DNA from: Limisoma sp963601185 | Lineage (GTDB): Bacteria > Bacteroidota > Bacteroidia > Bacteroidales > Muribaculaceae | Assembly: GCA_963601185.1 (NCBI GenBank) | Contig: CAVCEE010000028.1 | Span: 1-18,300 of the forward strand | DNA length: 18,300 bases | Direction: 5' to 3' | In this document: one piece after another, positions 16,037 to 18,300 of the stretch | Layout of the letters: the number at the start of each line of letters is the position of its first letter | Position numbering within the stretch: the first letter of the stretch is position 1 | Program-made: the position numbers and the translations under genes | The notes under the pieces: generated by a model | What the model saw: only the letters and a program-made list of their open reading frames with translations | Databases searched by the model: none | Told to the model about the DNA's origin: nothing

Positions 16037-18300
16037 TTACGCACTTAAACGGAGTGTAACTTTGTTGTACCACTGGGTCATATCCATCTCACGGGCTTTC
16101 TTGAACGCTTTCATCGTTATTGCGCCGTCGGCATCGAGTTGCCCCTGCGTCTCTACACCCTGGGCATTGACTTTGCTTTCCTTGATGCGGCAGAGCGCGT
16201 CGAGATAGTTCTCGGCGTTGCGCAGTTGGTTGTCAATCATAATGTCCATTACCTTCTGCACGCTTGCATCGATTTCGTTCTTGCCGACGCTGCCTTTCGC
16301 AATCGAGAGCAGTCGTTTCACCTCCTGTGCCGACAGACCGCTGAGGTGTCCGCTGCCGATGAGGATTTGAGCAAGGTCGGTGACTCGCTTCACCGTGGAC
16401 TGGTCAAACTTGCGCTGCGCTGCCATCGCCTTGCGTAGGCTGGCAAGGTTGCCGCCGATGGCTTTCGCTGCATCGTTGCGGATGGTCTTGTCGTCTTGGT
16501 GCTTCGCCGCCAACTTCGCCATTGCCGCCGTGATGCGCTCTTGCAGCGTGAGGTTGCTGTCGTCCCATATTTCCTTCGTCTCATTGGGTTCTCGCTTGGC
16601 ATAGTCTTTCTGCCGCTCGGCTACACGGTCGGCGTAGTCGAAGATGCTCTCACCCTCCCTGCGCTGAAGAGGTTCTGCAAAGAATTTCTCGTCGCTATAG
16701 GATTTGTCTACGCCTTTTAGTAAATTTGCCGCAGTAATAGAGTTGTTTGTATTGGGGTCATCATCTTCGGGTTTGGCCAATGTTCCTGCAAGCAACTCTA
16801 TTTTTGTTGCTTCGTAACTATAGGCTTTCTTCGCAAGTTTCTCATTTTGAGTATCCTCTTTCAGTGTCACCTTAACTCTATAGGTCTCACCATCCAAGTT
16901 TACCGCACCATATAATCTGTGTATTGTTACGTTCGGATTCACGCCGTTCACAACCGACCGTATGCCATTTTCACCTTTCTTGTAGTCTTCATGCTGTTCC
17001 GCATCCACACTCTCTCGTATGACATTTGGGAGTATGCGTAACACAGCCAAATGTACGTCTTTACTATCGCTCTTGTCAACTGCACTTTGTGATAGGAACT
17101 TATCTATCGCACGATTACTGATACGGATATTGCCCTTACCACCTGTTTCTTCGTCACTGTAAGTCCGAACAATGTTCTTCCTTGCCCACGACTTTGCTTC
17201 TGCATAATTGCGGAATCCATGGTCGGCTTCTGCCTTGACTATGGTTATAGGCGTGTCAGCATCAATCTCCCTTCTCGAGAAGTCAACGCCGTTGGCCTTG
17301 TTGATGCGTGCTGCATCTTCATCGGTGAATTCCTTGCCGCCTTCACGGTCATAGTCGTAAAGCACATTGTCACCGTGTCCGGCATTCCAGTCGTCAATAA
17401 CCTTGCGTGCCTGCGCATCGCTGATTATCTGATTTGGTTTGAATGCACCTGCCACATACCACCCTACCTTGTCGGCTTGGCTTGCCGCCTTGTTGGCATT
17501 GGTTGCCTTGAGGTAGAAGCCGTCTTTTGGTATGCGGTCTGGGATATCCTTGTCGGGATTGCGTTGTGCCTCTTCGTTGTAGTCGATGTCGGCAGAAACC
17601 TCGCCCTTCACCCAAACGAACTTGTCGTCACGCAAGTCCTTGTTTGTGCCTTTGCCTATCTGTCGCATCGTAGGCAGTGAGCCGGCATGCCACCCTGGGC
17701 GCATCGAAAATTTGTACGGCACACCCGAGCCATTGATTCCGATGTTCCAATACTTGCGATTTTCGCCGCCGAATCGTTTCTGCCCTCTTGCGGTATCCTC
17801 GATGTGCATCCATCGCAGACCGTGTTCTGTGGCATAATTAATGGCATCGTTGGCTGGGTAGACATATCCTTCCACCTTTCTTGTTTTCGCCAAGTCGGGA
17901 TGCTCGGCACGGAATTCAGTCAAAGTCTGCACCGCTTCATTCGTTTTGGTATCAACAAGGTATACTCCGCTCTTCAACGACTTAAGCGCACTGAGGTCAG
18001 GTGAGTCGGCATCATACCATATTCCCAACTCTACAGGGCTTGCACTATCGATAAACAATGGATACAACTTGCCGTCTTCTTCAAGGCGCATAAGTTTGTA
18101 AACCTCTAAGGTTTTCTCCGGTGCAGGCTCTTCTCTGCGTGAATAGTCAATATGTGAGTCGGTATCCTCATTCTGCATCGGCTCTGCAAATTTTCCGTCT
18201 GCTCTGTCGGCAGTTTCTGCACCGCGCTCGCCTACGAACTGGTAGCGGATGTCGTCGTTGCCGGAATCAAACGTGCCGATGTTGTCCGTCGCACTCTTGA
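16037..18300 (-). CDS. Polyvalent prophage/conjugative-element protein, 3' part only
   Basis: The frame stays open through the right edge, so the 5' end is missing; the ATG at 18178 is internal. The text before it (…DIRYQFVGERGAETADRADGKFAEP…) is a signature linker of very large modular proteins from Bacteroidetes prophages and conjugative elements. Visible order from N to C: that linker; a module with RPGWHAGSLPTMRQIG (about 17680-17710) and FVWVKGEVSADIDY (about 17580-17622); a module resembling the large-polyvalent-protein LPD3 or phage Barnase/RelE-like nuclease family (16690-17265); and a helical C-terminus. Modules are joined by similar linkers (DYSRREE, DFSRREI, FAEPLQRRE). The enzymatic role is unknown. 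Base composition is uneven: about 61% GC at 16381-16560 but 35-43% in the middle module. It could be structural, or delivered with DNA as an effector. Confidence 0.8.
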   Translation of the reverse strand, partial: KSATDNIGTFDSGNDDIRYQFVGERGAETADRADGKFAEPMQNEDTDSHIDYSRREEPAPEKTLEVYKLMRLEEDGKLYPLFIDSASPVELGIWYDADSPDLSALKSLKSGVYLVDTKTNEAVQTLTEFRAEHPDLAKTRKVEGYVYPANDAINYATEHGLRWMHIEDTARGQKRFGGENRKYWNIGINGSGVPYKFSMRPGWHAGSLPTMRQIGKGTNKDLRDDKFVWVKGEVSADIDYNEEAQRNPDKDIPDRIPKDGFYLKATNANKAASQADKVGWYVAGAFKPNQIISDAQARKVIDDWNAGHGDNVLYDYDREGGKEFTDEDAARINKANGVDFSRREIDADTPITIVKAEADHGFRNYAEAKSWARKNIVRTYSDEETGGKGNIRISNRAIDKFLSQSAVDKSDSKDVHLAVLRILPNVIRESVDAEQHEDYKKGENGIRSVVNGVNPNVTIHRLYGAVNLDGETYRVKVTLKEDTQNEKLAKKAYSYEATKIELLAGTLAKPEDDDPNTNNSITAANLLKGVDKSYSDEKFFAEPLQRREGESIFDYADRVAERQKDYAKREPNETKEIWDDSNLTLQERITAAMAKLAAKHQDDKTIRNDAAKAIGGNLASLRKAMAAQRKFDQSTVKRVTDLAQILIGSGHLSGLSAQEVKRLLSIAKGSVGKNEIDASVQKVMDIMIDNQLRNAENYLDALCRIKESKVNAQGVETQGQLDADGAITMKAFKKAREMDMTQWYNKVTLRLSA
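16690..17265 (-). other. AT-rich internal module of the polyvalent protein (LPD3/nuclease-like)
   Basis: This stretch of the large protein encodes about 190 residues with blocks such as IRISNRAIDKFLSQSAVDKS, VHLAVLRILPNVIRESVDAE, IHRLYGAVNLDGETYRVKV and AYSYEATKIELLAG. These recall a polyvalent-protein-associated domain family (LPD3, near the phage Barnase-EndoU-ColicinE5/D-RelE nucleases). By hand count, GC is 35% at 16801-16860 and about 42% at 17041-17160, against 58% at 16621-16680 and 57% at 17461-17520. It is bounded by DFSRREI on one side and FAEPLQRRE on the other. The family name is from memory of the motif pattern and needs a profile search. Confidence 0.45.

Noticed and set aside
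16002..16043. Direct repeat TTTACGCA (two copies, 34 bases apart) as an attachment-site core
   Set aside because: Eight bases in AT-rich sequence can recur by chance, and no integrase or second element end is visible. It is kept only as a hint in the element-edge finding.
18176..18178. ATG at 18178 as the true start of the right-hand protein
   Set aside because: The frame remains open to the window edge, and the upstream residues form a recognisable linker of the same protein type.
1..18300. tRNA, rRNA, CRISPR or complete insertion sequence
   Set aside because: No cloverleaf, rRNA-like conserved stretch, spaced repeat array or transposase frame was seen by eye on either strand.

Overview
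The window looks like a chromosomal segment of a Bacteroidales bacterium, most likely Prevotella- or Bacteroides-like. Three things point there. Promoters upstream of several genes fit the Bacteroidetes pattern (TTTG, about 19 bases, TAnnTTTG) and Shine-Dalgarno sequences are largely absent. The gene families also fit: a DPE2-like 4-alpha-glucanotransferase with two starch-binding modules, a B12-dependent ribonucleotide reductase, and a thrA-apgM-thrC operon. Finally, the reading frame at the left edge ends in a Prevotella-type C-terminal sorting tail.

Layout. Positions 1-500 are a poorly resolved edge: a forward frame open to the window end, two hairpins, and a recognisable C-terminal tail. 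A 20-bp perfect hairpin (541-588) separates it from a minus-strand pair, nrdJ then malQ (5868 down to 603). From a shared intergenic region with divergent promoters, a plus-strand pair runs to 7858: an FMN nitroreductase and an exported protein of unknown function. It meets the minus-strand threonine operon thrA-apgM-thrC (12788 down to 7833) tail to tail, with a 26-base overlap. Upstream of thrA is a minus-strand pair, lemA then a two-TM DUF3137-like protein (15453 down to 12953), driven by the best promoter in the window. yraN is divergent from lemA. From 16037 to the right edge runs the 3' part of a large modular protein of the polyvalent kind carried by Bacteroidetes prophages and conjugative elements.

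How the genes work together. thrA, apgM and thrC form a threonine branch from aspartate: aspartokinase and homoserine dehydrogenase, then a phosphoglycerate-mutase-like enzyme in the slot of homoserine kinase, then threonine synthase. nrdJ and malQ are both core metabolism (dNTP supply and maltodextrin/glycogen turnover) and are probably only transcriptional neighbours. LemA and the DUF3137-like protein look like an envelope-associated pair.

The part most worth a second look is the right-hand polyvalent protein. Its modules are separated by recurring Arg-Arg-Glu/FAEP linkers. One internal module is strikingly AT-rich compared with both flanks, which suggests module swapping. No rRNA, tRNA, CRISPR array or complete insertion sequence was seen.
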